64,000 nucleotides of DNA from Cohnella terricola (GTDB lineage: Bacteria; Bacillota; Bacilli; Paenibacillales; Paenibacillaceae): positions 62,001 to 126,000 of the forward strand of contig NZ_VNJJ01000003.1 in the NCBI RefSeq assembly GCF_007786475.1, written 5' to 3'. The first letter of the stretch is position 1. Every line of letters begins with the position of its first letter. Of the stretch, positions 42,428 through 52,453 are shown piece by piece. The position numbers and the translations under genes are program-made. The notes under the pieces are model-generated. The model searched no databases. It saw only the letters and a program-made list of their open reading frames with translations, and was not told the DNA's origin.

Positions 42428-42737
42428 ATTGCTGCAGGAGCTTCAGAAATACGTAAACGGAGAACTGGTGTACATTCCGAAGCTGGACGAACGTCGCGCC
42501 AGATGGGGAGAAGTCAACGGAACGAGACAATTGCTGGCAGAACGCAATAAGGAAATATGCCAATTGCACTCCGGCGGGGCTTCGATCGCGGAGCTCGAAT
42601 TGCTCTATCATTTATCCGGCGAGAGTATTCGCAAGATTATCATTAAGTCTCGGAGACAACCGGCAACCGTCGGCAGTATCCAAGAGGACTCTAGTAGCGT
42701 AATTGGTGTTCAACCGTCTCATATATGGCATCGTTAA
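42390..42737 (+). CDS. CD3324-family (Mor-like) putative DNA-binding protein
   Basis: A 115-residue protein of the CD3324 type. The N-terminal IYKNGRDVLPPRLLQELQKY and YIPK are followed by a helix-turn-helix segment (GASIAELELLYHLSGESIRK) like Mor transcription activators. It starts TTG 42390 with GAAGGAGGGCC upstream. Targets are unknown. The C-terminal tail from about residue 90 is not conserved. Confidence 0.82.
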   Translation: MIYKNGRDVLPPRLLQELQKYVNGELVYIPKLDERRARWGEVNGTRQLLAERNKEICQLHSGGASIAELELLYHLSGESIRKIIIKSRRQPATVGSIQEDSSSVIGVQPSHIWHR

Positions 42738-42868
42738 AGGACTCCTCTGGGGTCCTTTTGTCGTGCTCGCCATCGTAAAGGGGATCGGGAAAATGTTCTA
42801 GGCAACCTTAGAATGTTCCCTTATAATATCAGGATATACATACCATTATTGTAATTAGGAGGGGTATC

Positions 42869-44343
42869 GTGCGATCGAATCATCCAGCAATTCAAGCTAC
42901 TACTCGTTCTGGTACTTCAAAATGGCTCATACGATTCTTCGTATTTATTATACTGTTCGGTTCAATGACAATAGGACTTCAGCAGGTCAAGGCTCCCCGT
43001 CCGGTCGGGAGCGAAGCTCACGCTGACCAATTCTCCGCTGCACGAGCGATGGAAAAGCTGAGAGAAATCGCAAAAGAACCGCATCCGGTCGAGTATGTCG
43101 CGCATGATAAAGTACGGGATTATTTGCTCTCCGAACTCGATGACATGGGGCTGATGCCGGTCGTTCAACAAGCGGTAGTCACGTCGGAATGGGACCGTTC
43201 AAGAACGATGTCATCCTGCTCATGACGGACGGCGAAGAATTGGGCTTGCTCGGCGCCATAGCGTTCATGAGGGAGCATCCTTGGGCGAAGGACGTCGGAT
43301 TGGTGCTCAATTTCGAATCGAGAGGCAACAAGGGACCTTCTTTTATGTTCGAAACAAGCGAAGGGAACGGTTGGCTGGTACGGGAATTTACTAAGGCGGC
43401 ACCTCAACCGGTAGCTTACTCGATCATCTATAACTTCTATAAATTAATGCCCAACGATACCGATTTAACGGTGTTCCGCGAAGGCGGCTTGCCCGGACTG
43501 AATTTTGCTTTCGGAATGGGATTTGACGCGTACCATACCGCGATCGATACGCCTGACAATCTTGATCTCTCCAGTCTGCAGCACCATGGCAATTATATGC
43601 TGAGTCTGACGAAGCATTTCGGACAATTGGAACTAAGCGAAGTCAGGCAGGAAGACCGGGTATACTTCAACATCGTCGGCTGGAAGCTTATCACTTATCC
43701 GGAATCATGGGTATTTTGGTTTATGGTGCTCGGCGCGCTGCTGTTCGCGATTACCGTCTGGAATGGCCTGAGGAGGAGAAGAATAAGCTTGAAGGGTTTG
43801 GCGGGAGGATTTCTCGTAACTTTGTTAAGCTTGGTTATCGTCTTCGGGATCATTGCCATCGTATGGGAAATTGTGCGTGCCAACGTAACGGGTTCCTATT
43901 ACCAATCTATTATGAAAGACTTTGATGTCGGCAAATTCTATTTTATCGGTCTGTTACTGCTCATGCTAATCATCATATGGGGATTTATCCGGTGGTGCTC
44001 GCGTTACGTGCGAGCCGAAAACCTATGGATCGGATCGCTGCTACTTTGGTTGCTCCTATGCGTCGCGACAACGCTTTATTTGCCGGGCGGAAGCTATTTG
44101 TTTATTTGGCCCCTCCTAATCAGCTTGATCGGGCTTAATGTTTCTTATTCAATGAGGGAAGGGGCATGGTCATGGGTTTCCGCGCTATTCGCTACACCTG
44201 GGATCATGCTGTTTTCTCCGATCATTTACCTCGTGTCCATCATGATGACTTTGGAATTGGCAGGTCCTTTAATGGCGGTCTGCGCTCTGGCATGTACTTT
44301 AATCTATCCGCTATTCTGTCGGAAGCCGATCGCGAGGGGATGA
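42869..44343 (+). pseudogene. M28-family metallopeptidase, broken by internal deletion and frameshift
   Basis: Two frames together resemble one membrane M28 aminopeptidase. The first (GTG 42869 with AGGAGGGG upstream, to 43225) has a signal anchor and stops matching near VVQQAVVTSEW. The second begins around 43189 in another frame with FKNDVILLMTDGEELGLLGA and runs to 44343 through YHTAIDTPDNL and six or more C-terminal helices. The zinc-ligand region usually between them (HYDS and the GASDDGAG-like segment) is absent, so a deletion of perhaps 80 codons plus a frame change has removed the active site. I am confident in the family for the second part. An alternative is a sequencing or assembly error. 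Confidence 0.75.
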
Positions 44344-44368
44344 GGCTGATTCACCTGTGACCAACTCC

Positions 44369-44410
44369 AAAAAGCGTATAACCCGTTCTAACCGGGTTAT
44401 ACGCTTTTTT
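44369..44410. terminator. Bidirectional terminator between the M28 remnant and the AbrB-family gene
   Basis: AAAAAGCGTATAACCCG / CGGGTTATACGCTTTTTT with a short loop, between convergent genes. Confidence 0.92.
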
Positions 44411-45494
44411 TGGCATTGGAGCTTTTCGCATCCGACAGCGGCAACAGTCGCTTTATCGCCAGCTTCATCAGCGGAGTAATCGCGAAGAAAATAAACCAAA
44501 TTCGGAATACCTGATAACAGCTTACGATGGCCATATCGGCGTGGATTTCCTTCGCGATAAGCCCCATCTGATCCAAACCTCCTGGCGCGAGACTTAGGAA
44601 GGAAGTCGACGCGGACAGAGGATGTAAGCTGCGCAAAAGCGCGCTTAATCCAAGCGAACCTGTAACGATGACGATTCCGCTAAGTATCGCAAAGCCGACC
44701 ATTTTCTTCTTGTGTGCCAAACTTTCCGGACGAAGAAGCAAACCAATGTAAGAACCGATCAACAATTGCGCGACGTTCAGAACGGACGACGGCAACGCCG
44801 GTCCATGTACCCCCGACAACTGCAATGCGGCGACAGCGATCATTGGGCCTAGCAGGAACGCGGTCGGGAAACGGATTTTCTGGGCCAGAAATGCGGCTAC
44901 TATGCAGACAGCCATCAGAGGGACGATATCGGGAAACAAAGCGTTCCAAGCTGAGCTTGCACCGATGGAAGCTCCCGTTGGCACGGTAGAGTGAGTGCCG
45001 CCGAATAGGGGACTGAAAATCAGCAACGGAACGGCGACGATATTGATCATCGTCCGGGAAAGCTGCAGGAACATCACCGTCGTCAGATCGATGCCTTTCG
45101 TATCTTCCGCCAAAACCAGCATCTGCGATAGTCCGCCCGGAATGCATCCCAAGAGAACTGTCGGCAAAGGTTCGCCCGTAAGCTTAGAGACGACGAAGGC
45201 GATGAATGCGCACATCAGCATCAGCAGAACGGTCATTAGCACCATTGTGGGCAATTGCTTGCCCATCTCGGCAAGCGTCTCAGACGTAAACGACAAGCCG
45301 AACGAGTACCCGATTAAGATCATCGCAGTATTGCGTAGATATTCGGGCCAATTCGGTTGGAAGAGCTTAAACGCCCGCGCGCCCAGAAACACGAACGACA
45401 TCGGGCCAAGAAGCCAAGGCAAGGGAGAATGGATGAGTGTAAACACCCATCCTCCGATCAATGCCGTTGCTAAGGTGTATAGAAAGCGGATCAC
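44397..45494 (-). CDS. AbrB-family membrane protein (AmoA/AbrB-duplicated transporter-like)
   Basis: A 365-residue integral membrane protein with about ten helices in two similar halves (GCIPGGLSQMLVLAED and SLAPGGLDQMGLIAKE are the internal repeats). Matching families are called AbrB or ammonia monooxygenase-like, misleading names: these are permease-type proteins unrelated to the AbrB regulator. Substrate unknown. It overlaps the upstream metallo-hydrolase stop by four bases, so both belong to the operon controlled at the TetR operator-like palindrome. Confidence 0.85.
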   Translation of the reverse strand: MIRFLYTLATALIGGWVFTLIHSPLPWLLGPMSFVFLGARAFKLFQPNWPEYLRNTAMILIGYSFGLSFTSETLAEMGKQLPTMVLMTVLLMLMCAFIAFVVSKLTGEPLPTVLLGCIPGGLSQMLVLAEDTKGIDLTTVMFLQLSRTMINIVAVPLLIFSPLFGGTHSTVPTGASIGASSAWNALFPDIVPLMAVCIVAAFLAQKIRFPTAFLLGPMIAVAALQLSGVHGPALPSSVLNVAQLLIGSYIGLLLRPESLAHKKKMVGFAILSGIVIVTGSLGLSALLRSLHPLSASTSFLSLAPGGLDQMGLIAKEIHADMAIVSCYQVFRIWFIFFAITPLMKLAIKRLLPLSDAKSSNAKKSV

Positions 45495-46219
45495 TTACGC
45501 TCAGCCAACTCAGCGATGCGTTCGTTGACGCCGCCTTGCACGAGTCCGCCGTGATAGCAAACGACTTGGGCGATATCGAAGGCTTTCAGCTTATTCAGCG
45601 AATCCAGCGCTTGCTCCAGATTAGGCGTAACCGAGGGATTCGGACCGGACAGTACGCCGTCAGCGGCAACCATGGCGTCTCCCGCGATTAACGTTTTACT
45701 CGCGTGATGGTACAAGCACACATGACCGGGAGTATGTCCCGGCGTGTGGATAACGGTCAAACCTCCCGCGATCGGAAGCTTCTCTCCGTCAACGATTGTA
45801 CGGTTCACGTTCGGACGGGAAGGGCGCAGGAACGTTTGCTCGAATTCCGCTCGCGTTTCCTCCGGAAGTTGTTGCAGAAATCCTTCAAGCTGTTCGGGAT
45901 TCATCTTGATCATCGGCTGCGTACCGTTAATGGCGCCCTCGTCGTCCGGATGGGCCAGCACGGCGACAGGCTCTCGTTCGTCTGCAAGAATTCCCGGCAA
46001 TCCTCCGACATGGTCGAGATCTTGATGGGTCAAAATAATGGAACGCAGCGTTTTTTCGCCGATCCCGGCTTGACGAGCCAACTCGCGAATCGCGGGTGCC
46101 GACCCCGGCATACCCGTGTCGACCAGTGTCCATGAATCTCCGTCAAAAAGAATCGTCGGATGAATGACCATATACCCCAGTTGGACCTCCAACATCTCTA
46201 AACCTTCCGCTATTCGCAT
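45491..46219 (-). CDS. MBL-fold metallo-hydrolase
   Basis: A 242-residue metallo-beta-lactamase-fold hydrolase. The motif reads THQDLDHVGG, the HxDxDH variant in which the second His of HxHxDH is Asp, as in many Bacillales MBL proteins. HTPGHTPGHVCLYH and LIAGDAMV carry the later His and Asp ligands. AGAGGTGTTAAT lies before ATG 46219. It forms an operon with the AbrB-type membrane gene and is divergent from the TetR gene. The substrate is unknown; lactone or thioester hydrolysis is possible. Confidence 0.85.
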   Translation of the reverse strand: MRIAEGLEMLEVQLGYMVIHPTILFDGDSWTLVDTGMPGSAPAIRELARQAGIGEKTLRSIILTHQDLDHVGGLPGILADEREPVAVLAHPDDEGAINGTQPMIKMNPEQLEGFLQQLPEETRAEFEQTFLRPSRPNVNRTIVDGEKLPIAGGLTVIHTPGHTPGHVCLYHHASKTLIAGDAMVAADGVLSGPNPSVTPNLEQALDSLNKLKAFDIAQVVCYHGGLVQGGVNERIAELAERK

Positions 46220-46246
46220 ATTAACACCTCTTGTTTGATTTATAAA

Positions 46247-46276
46247 ACCAATGAGTTCATTCTAAAACTCATTGGT
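46247..46276. promoter_or_regulatory. Perfect 11-bp-arm palindrome, TetR operator candidate
   Basis: ACCAATGAGTT-N8-AACTCATTGGT lies between the divergent metallo-hydrolase and TetR genes, about 30 bases before the first and 65 before the second. Perfect arms with a symmetrical spacing suit a TetR dimer. Confidence 0.75.
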
Positions 46277-46342
46277 CGTTCCGTCAACAGGATGCGTTGA
46301 CGTTGCCTGGTTATAATGTCAAGATAGGGTGGGGGGATCGTC

Positions 46343-47227
46343 ATGGAAGATTCAAAAAAAAGCAAAATCGTCGATACGGCTATCGAGCTGTTCCGTATTA
46401 AAGGTTACAGCGCGGCGTCGATGCAGGACATCGCCGAAGCGTGCGGCATGGCCAAAGCCAGCATCTATAAATTATTCGATTCCAAGGAACAATTATTCAC
46501 GGCCGCGTTTGTCGTCTGCCATCGCACTTTGCTCGAACAGGCGGGCGCATTGGATCGGGAAGGAGCGAATCACGGACTTTCCCCGAAGATGAGATTGATC
46601 CGGAAGATCGAATTTCAATTACAGTATGCGCTTGAGAACCACCTCCTGATGATCGATTTCAAGGAAGAGCCGATCGCTTCCAATGAGCATTTTATCGCCG
46701 CATGGAAAACGAAAAAAAACGCGCTTCTCGCTTGGTATCGCGAGCTTCTGCTCGAAGCGTACGGCTCCGAGATCGATCCGTATATATGGGATATCGTGGC
46801 GATTTTCCGCGGCATTCACAACATCTATCTCATGTACGTTAGGCAGAAGGTTGTTGCTCTCCCCATGTCCGATCTGGCCGCTTTTATCGTGGATAGAATC
46901 GACGCTGTTATTGAGGATCTGATCGAGAAGGCGCCAAAATCGATCATCGGATGGAACAATATGCAATACAACGGTTTGAACCCAAGCGATTTATCCGTCC
47001 GAGCAGACACGGTACGCCAGCTGTTCGGTCTGTTGGACGAGAAAATACGCAAGTTGCCTAAGACGGACGGCGTTCGCGAAGAGCTGGGGAAGGTCGCTGT
47101 TATGTTAAAGGAAGCTTGCGAAGCAAAGCCATCCGATTCGACGCTCGTCCGCGTTCTTGGTGCTTACCTTGACGGTGAGCCGGAGCTGAGGCCGTACATG
47201 CGCCAGTTACATTATTTAATGTCATGA
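46343..47227 (+). CDS. TetR/AcrR-family regulator
   Basis: A 294-residue regulator, long for the family. The N-terminal helix-turn-helix is clear (IVDTAIELFRIKGYSAASMQ, then IAEACGMAKASIYKLFDSKE); the C-terminal part is helical and binds an unknown ligand. GGTGGGGGGATCGTC precedes ATG 46343. It is divergent from the MBL and AbrB-type genes and probably represses them through the palindrome at 46247. Confidence 0.9.
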   Translation: MEDSKKSKIVDTAIELFRIKGYSAASMQDIAEACGMAKASIYKLFDSKEQLFTAAFVVCHRTLLEQAGALDREGANHGLSPKMRLIRKIEFQLQYALENHLLMIDFKEEPIASNEHFIAAWKTKKNALLAWYRELLLEAYGSEIDPYIWDIVAIFRGIHNIYLMYVRQKVVALPMSDLAAFIVDRIDAVIEDLIEKAPKSIIGWNNMQYNGLNPSDLSVRADTVRQLFGLLDEKIRKLPKTDGVREELGKVAVMLKEACEAKPSDSTLVRVLGAYLDGEPELRPYMRQLHYLMS

Positions 47228-47247
47228 AATAAAGCGGGAGGGCGACG

Positions 47248-48720
47248 ATGAGCCATACAAAAGCAAACCCGATGGGGTGGAATTTCGATAACAGCTATGC
47301 CCGTCTACCGGAGCTTTTCTATACGAAGTTGAATCCGGCACCGGTCGGTGCCCCTAGAATAGCCGTGTTTAATCGGCCATTGGCCGCTTCGCTGGGGCTT
47401 GACCCCTTGGAACTGCAAGGACCGGAAGGCATCGCCGCGCTCGCGGGCAACCGAATACCCGATGGAGCGGCGCCGTTGGCGCAAGCGTATGCGGGTCATC
47501 AATTCGGTTATTTCAACATGCTCGGGGACGGTCGAGCGTTGCTGCTCGGCGAACAGATTACACCTCAAGGAGAGCGGTTCGATGTGCAGCTTAAAGGCTC
47601 TGGAAGAACGCCGTATTCCCGTAACGGCGACGGCCGGGCGGCGCTTGGGCCGATGCTGCGCGAGTACGTCATAAGCGAAGCGATGCATGCGCTCGGCATA
47701 CCAACGACGCGGAGCTTGGCCGTAGCGGCTACCGGCTCGTCGATCGTTCGCGAGAAAATGCTGCCGGGAGCCGTTCTGACCCGGGTCGCGGCCAGCCACA
47801 TCCGCGTTGGCACTTTTCAATACGCCGCTGAGTGGGGAACGATGGACGAACTACGGACGTTGGCCGATTATACGCTGGATAGACATTATCCGTCGGTATC
47901 GGTTGAGGATAACAGGTATCTGGCGCTACTCCATGAAGTGGCGAGACGGCAGGCCGATTTGATTGCTAAATGGCAGCTAGTCGGCTTTGTTCACGGTGTA
48001 ATGAATACCGACAACATGGCGATTAGCGGGGAGACGATCGATTACGGTCCATGCGCATTCATGGACGCTTACGATCCAGCTACGGTGTTCAGCTCGATCG
48101 ATTCGCAAGGCCGCTACGCTTACGGCAATCAACCGCACTTCGCTGCGTGGAATCTCGCGAGATTGGCCGAGAGTCTGTTGCCTCTGCTGCATGAAGACAA
48201 GGAGCAGGCGATCGCGATGGCCGAGGGGGAGATCTCGAAGTTCGGCGAAGAATTTCAGCGGAACTGGTTAGAGGGTATGAGAGGTAAGCTGGGGATCTAC
48301 AATGAAGAGCAAGAGGATGAGTCCCTTATTCAAAACTTGCTTGAATTGATGCAGAAGTCGCGTGCTGATTTTACGAACACGTTCCACTTGTTTGCGATAG
48401 GGAAGCCTGGGGAGACAGTATTATCCGACGTGCCGGAATTCGCGGAATGGCTGGAGCGATGGCAGTCGCGATTAGGCAGACAGGAACAGTCGCCTGAAGC
48501 CGCCTTTCAACTCATGCGTCGTAGTAGCCCGGCGATCATTCCGCGCAATCACAAGGTGGAAGAAGCACTCGAGGCCGCAGAGAACGAGGACGATTACAGC
48601 GTCCTGGAGCGTCTTCTCAATTCGTTATCCGACCCTTACGAGCACTTCGCCGAACGATCTGATGACTACACGATGCCATCTTGCTCAACCCGACCTTACC
48701 GTACGTTCTGCGGTACGTGA
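47248..48720 (+). CDS. selO: Protein adenylyltransferase SelO (YdiU/UPF0061 family)
   Basis: A 490-residue pseudokinase-fold enzyme that transfers AMP from ATP to proteins. Family motifs are [39 protein letters not shown] and [20 protein letters not shown]. It ends in the conserved RPYRTFCGT, so it is complete, with the C-terminal Cys present. Redox-stress roles are known in Escherichia coli. GCGGGAGGGCGACG precedes ATG 47248, 20 bp after the TetR stop, so they may be co-transcribed. A second link to that regulator is not shown. Confidence 0.95.
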   Translation: MSHTKANPMGWNFDNSYARLPELFYTKLNPAPVGAPRIAVFNRPLAASLGLDPLELQGPEGIAALAGNRIPDGAAPLAQAYAGHQFGYFNMLGDGRALLLGEQITPQGERFDVQLKGSGRTPYSRNGDGRAALGPMLREYVISEAMHALGIPTTRSLAVAATGSSIVREKMLPGAVLTRVAASHIRVGTFQYAAEWGTMDELRTLADYTLDRHYPSVSVEDNRYLALLHEVARRQADLIAKWQLVGFVHGVMNTDNMAISGETIDYGPCAFMDAYDPATVFSSIDSQGRYAYGNQPHFAAWNLARLAESLLPLLHEDKEQAIAMAEGEISKFGEEFQRNWLEGMRGKLGIYNEEQEDESLIQNLLELMQKSRADFTNTFHLFAIGKPGETVLSDVPEFAEWLERWQSRLGRQEQSPEAAFQLMRRSSPAIIPRNHKVEEALEAAENEDDYSVLERLLNSLSDPYEHFAERSDDYTMPSCSTRPYRTFCGT

Positions 48721-48750
48721 TCGGGAAGAGGAAGATATCCTATCGCGATA

Positions 48751-48794
48751 AAAGGGGATGTCCCAAAACGACAGAAGACTGGGGCAGCCCCTTT
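48751..48794 (+). terminator. Hairpin after selO with the GGGGATGTCCC motif
   Basis: AAAGGGGATGTCCC pairs with GGGGCAGCCCCTTT around a loop. It shares GGGGATGTCCCAAA with the hairpin at 1615. No T-run follows, so termination is uncertain. Confidence 0.5.
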
Positions 48795-48843
48795 CATAAC
48801 GTTGTGGGATCTATATGATTTTTCATATACGGTTACTCAAACT

Positions 48844-48890
48844 AAAAGACAGAAAAAGCGGCATTTCTATGCTGCTTTTTTCTGTCTTTT
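48844..48890. terminator. Strong terminator before the secreted protein gene
   Basis: AAAAGACAGAAAAAGC-G-GCA / TGC-T-GCTTTTTTCTGTCTTTT with a short loop. The remaining 48891-49032 shows no gene; GGAGG is at 49015. Confidence 0.9.
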
Positions 48891-49032
48891 CCTATGTTTA
48901 CCTGCAATTCCAGACTTCAAATAACGAATTAACATTCGGATAACAAACAGTTATTAGCTAGAAAACGCTAGACTGATATATTGTTCGAGTAGTCGATCAA
49001 ACATCTTAGAATGTGGAGGCATGTGTAGCAAT

Positions 49033-52000
49033 ATGAGAAGAAAACAGTTTAAGAGATTTCTGTGGGTCGCGCTAGCCGCCGTCATAGTTTTGTCGAATGG
49101 TGTCGGATACGCGATCAACCGCGCGTCGGCCGCATTCGCAGATGGCTCCCTAACCGTAGCCGAAGCGATCGCTGCGAACAGTGGAACCGCGACGGTGGAA
49201 GGTTATATTGTCGGTTATGCAACAGGTTCAAAGACGGCAACTTACCAAGCTCCTTTTAAGGACGATAACAACATCCTGATCGCGGATTCCCCTTCCGAGA
49301 AAGATAATGCCAAGGTGCTGGACGTGCAAGTGACGGCTGCTTACCGGACTGCCTTCGGTTTGAACAGCAACCCCGATCTGATCGGGAGAAAGGTAAAAGT
49401 AACAGGGACTCTCAGCGCCTATAATAACTTCCCTGGACTAAAAACCCCAACCGGTTTTGCTTTTAGCGACGGTCTCGATCCCGTGGAACCATCGCCAAGT
49501 CCTTCTCCTTCTCCGGATCCGACCCCTACGCCTGATCCGGGAACGACGCCTACGCTGCCGGACGGACATGGCAAGAAAGTCTTGTTCGACAATACGCACG
49601 CCCAAACGGCCGGCGCGGCGGACTGGGTCATCGACGGCGGGTTCTCCGACTTCGCCGACGGTCTGCGGGCGGACGGATTCACAGTCGATTCGCTGGACCG
49701 GCCGATTCCTTTTACGTTCGGTGAGCAAGCGATCACGCTCGACAAATTGCAGCAGTACGACGTCTTCGTCATGGCCGAACCGAACGTTCCGTTCAAGAAG
49801 ACCGAACAGGACGCGATGCTTCAATACGTGCAGAACGGCGGCAGCATCTTCTTCATCGGCGACCATTACAACTCCGACCGGAACAAGAATCGTTGGGACG
49901 GGTCGGAAGCTATGAACGGTTACCGCCGCGGCGCATGGGACAACCCCGCCAAAGGCATGTCCGCTGAAGAAGCCGGTTCTCCCGCCATGCAAGGCGTCGT
50001 CAGCTCCGACTGGCTGGCAGACAACTTCGGCATCCGCTTCCGTTATAACGCACTGGGCGACGTCGACAACCTGACGGACGTCGTCGTGCCGAGCCAAGCG
50101 TTCGGTATCACCTCGGGCGTCGGCTCGGTGGCGATGCACGCCGGCTCCACTTTGGTAATTCTCGATCCGACGAAAGCCAAGGGCCTCGTCTATGTGCCGA
50201 AAAACGTTCCCGCATGGGCGAACCGCGTGGATAAAGGCGTATACTTCGGCGGCCGCGATGAAGGACCGTTCGCCGCGGTGTCCAAGCTCGGCGCCGGGAA
50301 GGCCGCATTCATCGGCGACTCTTCGCCCGTCGAGGACCCTACGCCGAAATACTTGCGCGAAGACACCGGTGCCAAGAAAACGACGTATGACGGCTTCAAG
50401 GGCGAAGCCGACGACGCCGTCTTCCTCGTTCACACCGTCGAATGGCTGGCCCATCACGAGAGCTACACAAGCCTGACGCAAGTTCCCGGACTTCAGTTGG
50501 ATTCGGCGACCAAGCTGCTTGCGGACGGATCCGAAGAGCCGGCGAAATCGACCGAGCCGCAGCCGGAACCTTGGGCTGCTCCGAACGCGGGCTACAAGTG
50601 GTACGATCCAACGACGTTCAAGTCCGGTTCTTATGGCTCGTCGCAACAGCCGCCGGTTCAAGCGCAATATCAATTCGTGCGCCAAAGCCAACTTCCGAAC
50701 ACGGCGACGTTCCAGATCCGCGTCAAAGCAGACAACCTGCTGCCCGGACAGACGGTGTCGAGCCTGTCGGTCGGCATCTACCTGACCGGAGGCACTCAAG
50801 TCGCCAAAATCCAAAACGCCGACGGCACGTGGCCTTCTTCTTACGGTTACAGCTCGAATTTCTCGCTTACCGCGGACGGGACAGGCCATGCTTATAGGGA
50901 TTTGAACGTGCAGATCGACTCGGCCGTATCCGGCGCGGCGACTCTGCGACTTAAAGTCGGTTCCAACAATCAGATCTCCGAAACGGTGACCATCGCGAAC
51001 GTGCCTGCCGAGCAACTGCCGGAAGACAAACCACCGGTTCCGAATAAAGTCTCCATCGCGGATGCGCGGCAAGTGGCGGAAGGCAGCTTAGTGACGGTGG
51101 AAGGCGTCATCACGTCCGAACCAGGCGCTTTCGGCGGTCAAGCCTTCTATATGCAAGACAGCACTGCTGGCGTCTACGTCTTCCAGAGCGCGACGGGGTA
51201 TCATGCCGGCGATCGGATATCGATTAGCGCCATTAAGACGACTTACAATACAGAAGTTGAATTGTCCGATCCAGTCACGTTGACCAAACTGGGCACAGCT
51301 CCAATTCCAGCGCCGATCGTCCAGACGGAACTTAACGATAGTAATCAAGGTCGCCTAGTCACAATGAAAAATGCAGAAATCCGCAACTATGTCACTGCGA
51401 CGCCGACCGGTTCCTTCGAATTCGACGCCGGTGCTACGCATGTCCGAATCGACGCTCGCACGGGCATCTCGATGGCCGACTTCCAATCGAAATTCCTGGA
51501 AGGCAGCATCGTCAGCTTGACCGGCATCTCTGCGATCTTCAAAGGCGTGTATCAGTTGAAGCCGCTCACGATGGACGCCGTTACGCTGGAGCAATCCGAC
51601 CGGACCGCTCCGTCGACGACCGTTCTGGCGGACGGCAAGACAGGAGAAAATCAATATAACAACCGTAATGTGACGCTGACTTTCGCCGCAACGGACAACG
51701 AAGGCGGCTCCGGCGTCGGCAAGACCGAATACCGTGTAAATGATGGCGCGTGGACGATCGCGCAGGGACCCGTCGTCATTGCCGAAGAAGGCCGCAATGT
51801 TGTGGCGTTCCGTTCGACGGACAAGGCAGGCAATGTGGAGCAGGAGCAACACATCGCCGTCTGGATCGACAAGACGAGCCCATCCGTTGTTTTCATCGGT
51901 TCAACCGTCTTCTATCCGACTGATGCGTCCATCGCATTCAAGGCAACCGTGACGGACAATCTGAGCGGCGTGAAATCCGTCGGTTATACGTTGGATGGTG

Positions 52001-52371
52001 TCGCGATCCAATCGCTTAGCGCAATCTCGCCGGCGAATCTGTCCGTGGGCAATCATACTCTGGTCGTAACAGCTGTGGATCAGGCTGGCAACCAAACGAC
52101 TGTCTCAGCAACACTGACATGCGGTATGGATCTGGATCACCTGTCCACGCTCGTAGCTTGGGGAGAAGATCACGACTTGATCAAAAATCACGGAACGGCT
52201 CAAAGCTTGCAATCCGCTATCAAGAACATTCAGAAAGCCAAAAATGACAGTGATCGCGCGAAAGGGCTGTCCCAGCTGGCCGATGACATTCGCCAGCATA
52301 CGAACAAGCAGATCGACTCCGGCTTCGCGCAGCGTTTGCTGGAAGCTGTAGCGTATCTGCAAAAACACTAA
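49033..52371 (+). CDS. Large secreted multidomain protein
   Basis: A protein of about 1112 residues. Order: signal peptide (about 1-36); an OB-fold/DUF6359-like region (SLTVAEAIAANSGTATVEGY, about 38-150); a Pro-Ser linker (about 155-175); a large domain beginning KKVLFDNTHAQTAGAADW (about 180-500) that I cannot assign, with FVMAEPNVPF and GSIFFIGDHYN strands typical of a class I glutamine-amidotransferase-like fold; a beta domain (about 530-660); a second OB-like region (KVSIADARQVAEGSLVTVEG); Ig-like OmpL47-type modules (DRTAPSTTVLADG); and a C-terminal helical FIMAH-like domain (about 1035-1112). The start ATG 49033 has GGAGG 13 bases upstream, ATG 49021 only two, so the start is uncertain. 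Function unknown, perhaps DNA or carbohydrate processing at the surface. Confidence 0.8.
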   Translation: MRRKQFKRFLWVALAAVIVLSNGVGYAINRASAAFADGSLTVAEAIAANSGTATVEGYIVGYATGSKTATYQAPFKDDNNILIADSPSEKDNAKVLDVQVTAAYRTAFGLNSNPDLIGRKVKVTGTLSAYNNFPGLKTPTGFAFSDGLDPVEPSPSPSPSPDPTPTPDPGTTPTLPDGHGKKVLFDNTHAQTAGAADWVIDGGFSDFADGLRADGFTVDSLDRPIPFTFGEQAITLDKLQQYDVFVMAEPNVPFKKTEQDAMLQYVQNGGSIFFIGDHYNSDRNKNRWDGSEAMNGYRRGAWDNPAKGMSAEEAGSPAMQGVVSSDWLADNFGIRFRYNALGDVDNLTDVVVPSQAFGITSGVGSVAMHAGSTLVILDPTKAKGLVYVPKNVPAWANRVDKGVYFGGRDEGPFAAVSKLGAGKAAFIGDSSPVEDPTPKYLREDTGAKKTTYDGFKGEADDAVFLVHTVEWLAHHESYTSLTQVPGLQLDSATKLLADGSEEPAKSTEPQPEPWAAPNAGYKWYDPTTFKSGSYGSSQQPPVQAQYQFVRQSQLPNTATFQIRVKADNLLPGQTVSSLSVGIYLTGGTQVAKIQNADGTWPSSYGYSSNFSLTADGTGHAYRDLNVQIDSAVSGAATLRLKVGSNNQISETVTIANVPAEQLPEDKPPVPNKVSIADARQVAEGSLVTVEGVITSEPGAFGGQAFYMQDSTAGVYVFQSATGYHAGDRISISAIKTTYNTEVELSDPVTLTKLGTAPIPAPIVQTELNDSNQGRLVTMKNAEIRNYVTATPTGSFEFDAGATHVRIDARTGISMADFQSKFLEGSIVSLTGISAIFKGVYQLKPLTMDAVTLEQSDRTAPSTTVLADGKTGENQYNNRNVTLTFAATDNEGGSGVGKTEYRVNDGAWTIAQGPVVIAEEGRNVVAFRSTDKAGNVEQEQHIAVWIDKTSPSVVFIGSTVFYPTDASIAFKATVTDNLSGVKSVGYTLDGVAIQSLSAISPANLSVGNHTLVVTAVDQAGNQTTVSATLTCGMDLDHLSTLVAWGEDHDLIKNHGTAQSLQSAIKNIQKAKNDSDRAKGLSQLADDIRQHTNKQIDSGFAQRLLEAVAYLQKH

Positions 52372-52398
52372 TCCGATTCATCATACGACCAACGAAAG

Positions 52399-52442
52399 AA
52401 CCAAGGAGCTAAGCTGTTTTCGCTTAGCTCCTTGGTTTTTTG
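52399..52442. terminator. Bidirectional terminator between the secreted protein and LysR genes
   Basis: AACCAAGGAGCTAAGC / GCTTAGCTCCTTGGTT with a seven-base loop, then TTTTTG. Confidence 0.93.
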
Positions 52443-52453
52443 CGTCCACAGAT

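Noticed and set aside
49438..51072. Long minus-strand frame of 544 codons antisense to the secreted protein
   Set aside because: It mirrors codon use of the plus-strand gene, lacks a ribosome binding site and shows no family similarity.
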